A stretch of DNA of 5,845 nt from Tannerellaceae bacterium. GTDB taxonomy: Bacteria; Bacteroidota; Bacteroidia; Bacteroidales; Tannerellaceae. Numbering within the stretch: the first letter of the stretch is position 1; every line of letters begins with the position of its first letter. Position numbers and translations under genes: made by a program. The DNA lies in NCBI GenBank assembly GCA_031273385.1, contig JAISRY010000150.1, positions 1 through 5,845 of the forward strand, given 5' to 3'. A model generated the notes under the pieces. The model saw only the letters and a program-made list of their open reading frames with translations. It was not told the DNA's origin and did not search any database. Positions 4,905 through 5,845 of the stretch are shown here, one piece after another.

Positions 4905-5845
4905 ATGAACATACATGGACTATTAACCGCTTGCTTTTTGCTGATCGGCGTTCCGGCTATGAGCCAACGGACGCTGACGCAAAAAGATGCCATCGCCATC
5001 ACCCCTGTGGTCAGCGATGAACTGCACCTGCCCTCGGGCGTACTCAGTATCCTGGAAACCAAAACGAGGCAGATGCTGACCTCCAACGGACTGGCCAACT
5101 ACTCGGAACGGTTCGTCCTGGTACCGAACATCACCGTGTTGACAAAGAACGTAACCCCTACCGCTCCCCCCATGTTCTCTATGGAGCTGGAGATCTCTTT
5201 CTACGTGCTGGATGCCGTGGAGGGAACGATTATGAACGAAATAAGCTATACCAAAAAGGGGATAAACCGCGAGGAACACAAGGCTTTCATTCAGGCGATC
5301 AACGAGATCAACCCCCGTTCGGCGGAAGTGAAACGCTTCATTGACGCCACCAAGGAGCGCCTCATCGAGTACTACAAAATGCGTACGCCCGTTCTGCTCA
5401 AACAGGCGGAAGCCCTGGCGGCGCAAAGCAAGTACGAAGATGCGCTGATGGTACTGTCCAATATCCCCGAAAACATGGAGGGCTACGAGGTGGTGGCCGG
5501 CGCCATGGCGTCGATCCATAAACAGTACGTCAACCGCGAAGCGGATTTCCTGATCAATGAGGCAAAGGGCTATCTGACGACAAAAAAATACCCCGAAGCG
5601 ATGGAGGCGTTGGCACAAGTAGACCCGTTGAGCGACCGCTATAAAACGGCCATCTCCATGGTAGACCAGCTCAAAGCCTCTATCGAAGCCCGCGAAAGAG
5701 CCGCCCGCGCCGCCGTCGAAGAAAAGGAAAAGGCCGCCATTGCCCGCCAGATGCAAATCTACGAAGACAAGAAAGCCGCCGCCCAAAAAGCGCACGACGA
5801 CCAGGTAGAGATCACCAAACTCTCCATCGCCGCCTCGCGGGATGT
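4905..5845 (+). CDS. Exported protein with CsgG/TolB-like N-domain, TPR-like repeats and charged helix; 3' end outside the window
   Basis: An uninterrupted frame from the ATG at 4905 runs off the right edge after 313 codons. Residues 1-20 form a signal peptide (LLTACFLLIGVPAMSQ); Cys10 is too early and poorly placed for a lipobox. Residues 28-158 contain LETKTRQMLTSNGL, SERFVLVPNITVLTK, TPTAPPMFSMELEISFYVLD and ATKERLIEYY. This helix-strand order resembles CsgG/TolB-N or FlgO-type domains, by inference only. Residues 164-188 (LLKQAEALAAQSKYEDALM) and 215-241 (FLINEAKGYLTTKKYPEAME) are two TPR-like helical pairs. From about 255 on, a long helix rich in Ala, Glu, Lys and Arg (ERAARAAVEEKEKAAIARQ) is probably a coiled coil. 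It is the fifth gene of the operon, 18 bases after the previous stop. The long frame on the opposite strand is a shadow of this gene. Confidence 0.85.
   Translation, partial: MNIHGLLTACFLLIGVPAMSQRTLTQKDAIAITPVVSDELHLPSGVLSILETKTRQMLTSNGLANYSERFVLVPNITVLTKNVTPTAPPMFSMELEISFYVLDAVEGTIMNEISYTKKGINREEHKAFIQAINEINPRSAEVKRFIDATKERLIEYYKMRTPVLLKQAEALAAQSKYEDALMVLSNIPENMEGYEVVAGAMASIHKQYVNREADFLINEAKGYLTTKKYPEAMEALAQVDPLSDRYKTAISMVDQLKASIEARERAARAAVEEKEKAAIARQMQIYEDKKAAAQKAHDDQVEITKLSIAASRD

Noticed and set aside
4923..5795. Long open frame on the minus strand (290 codons) opposite the fifth operon gene
   Set aside because: Its translation is rich in Arg, His, Phe and Val in a low-complexity way, has no recognisable domain or export signal, and lies entirely opposite a frame with a signal peptide, TPR-like repeats and operon spacing.

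Overview
The window looks like chromosomal DNA from a member of the Bacteroidales (Bacteroides/Parabacteroides relatives). Three things point there: a Bacteroidetes-type ribosomal protein L13, promoter elements of the TAnnTTTG type, and start codons with A/T-rich leaders instead of Shine-Dalgarno sequences. The genes are fairly GC-rich, while the regulatory gaps are AT-rich. No mobile-element gene, rRNA, tRNA or CRISPR array was seen.

Left part (1-930, minus strand). At the edge is the N-terminal part of rplM (ribosomal protein L13) with its own promoter motif just upstream. Next is a 213-residue outer-membrane beta-barrel protein with a signal peptide, driven by a well-formed Bacteroidetes promoter (ATTG, 20 bases, TACCTTTG).

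Middle (931-1354). A 424-base AT-rich divergent intergenic region holds the barrel promoter, a possible rightward promoter (TATCTTTG at 1074-1081) and an unusual set of symmetric sequences. Two exact 17-base inverted repeats (1142-1158 and 1272-1288) flank 113 bases. Each is itself a palindrome (AGTTCT-N3-AGAACT), and a weaker relative (GTTCA-N3-TGAAC) lies between them. The left copy sits inside a longer nested hairpin. This may be an invertible phase switch or a set of operator sites.

Right part (1355-5845, plus strand). Five tightly spaced genes (gaps of 5, 13, 13 and 18 bases) form a probable operon, and every product has an export signal. They are a 517-residue protein with a glycine-rich hydrophobic stretch and a FlgT-C-like end, two homologous small proteins (one a lipoprotein) with weak LPP20-like features, a DUF6175-like protein, and a protein with a possible CsgG/TolB-like N-terminal domain followed by TPR-like repeats and a charged helix that runs off the window. 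None has a function I can name. The most economical reading is an uncharacterised periplasmic/outer-membrane assembly. Its similarity to FlgO/FlgP/FlgT and CsgG-type systems is an impression from sequence patterns, not a demonstrated homology.
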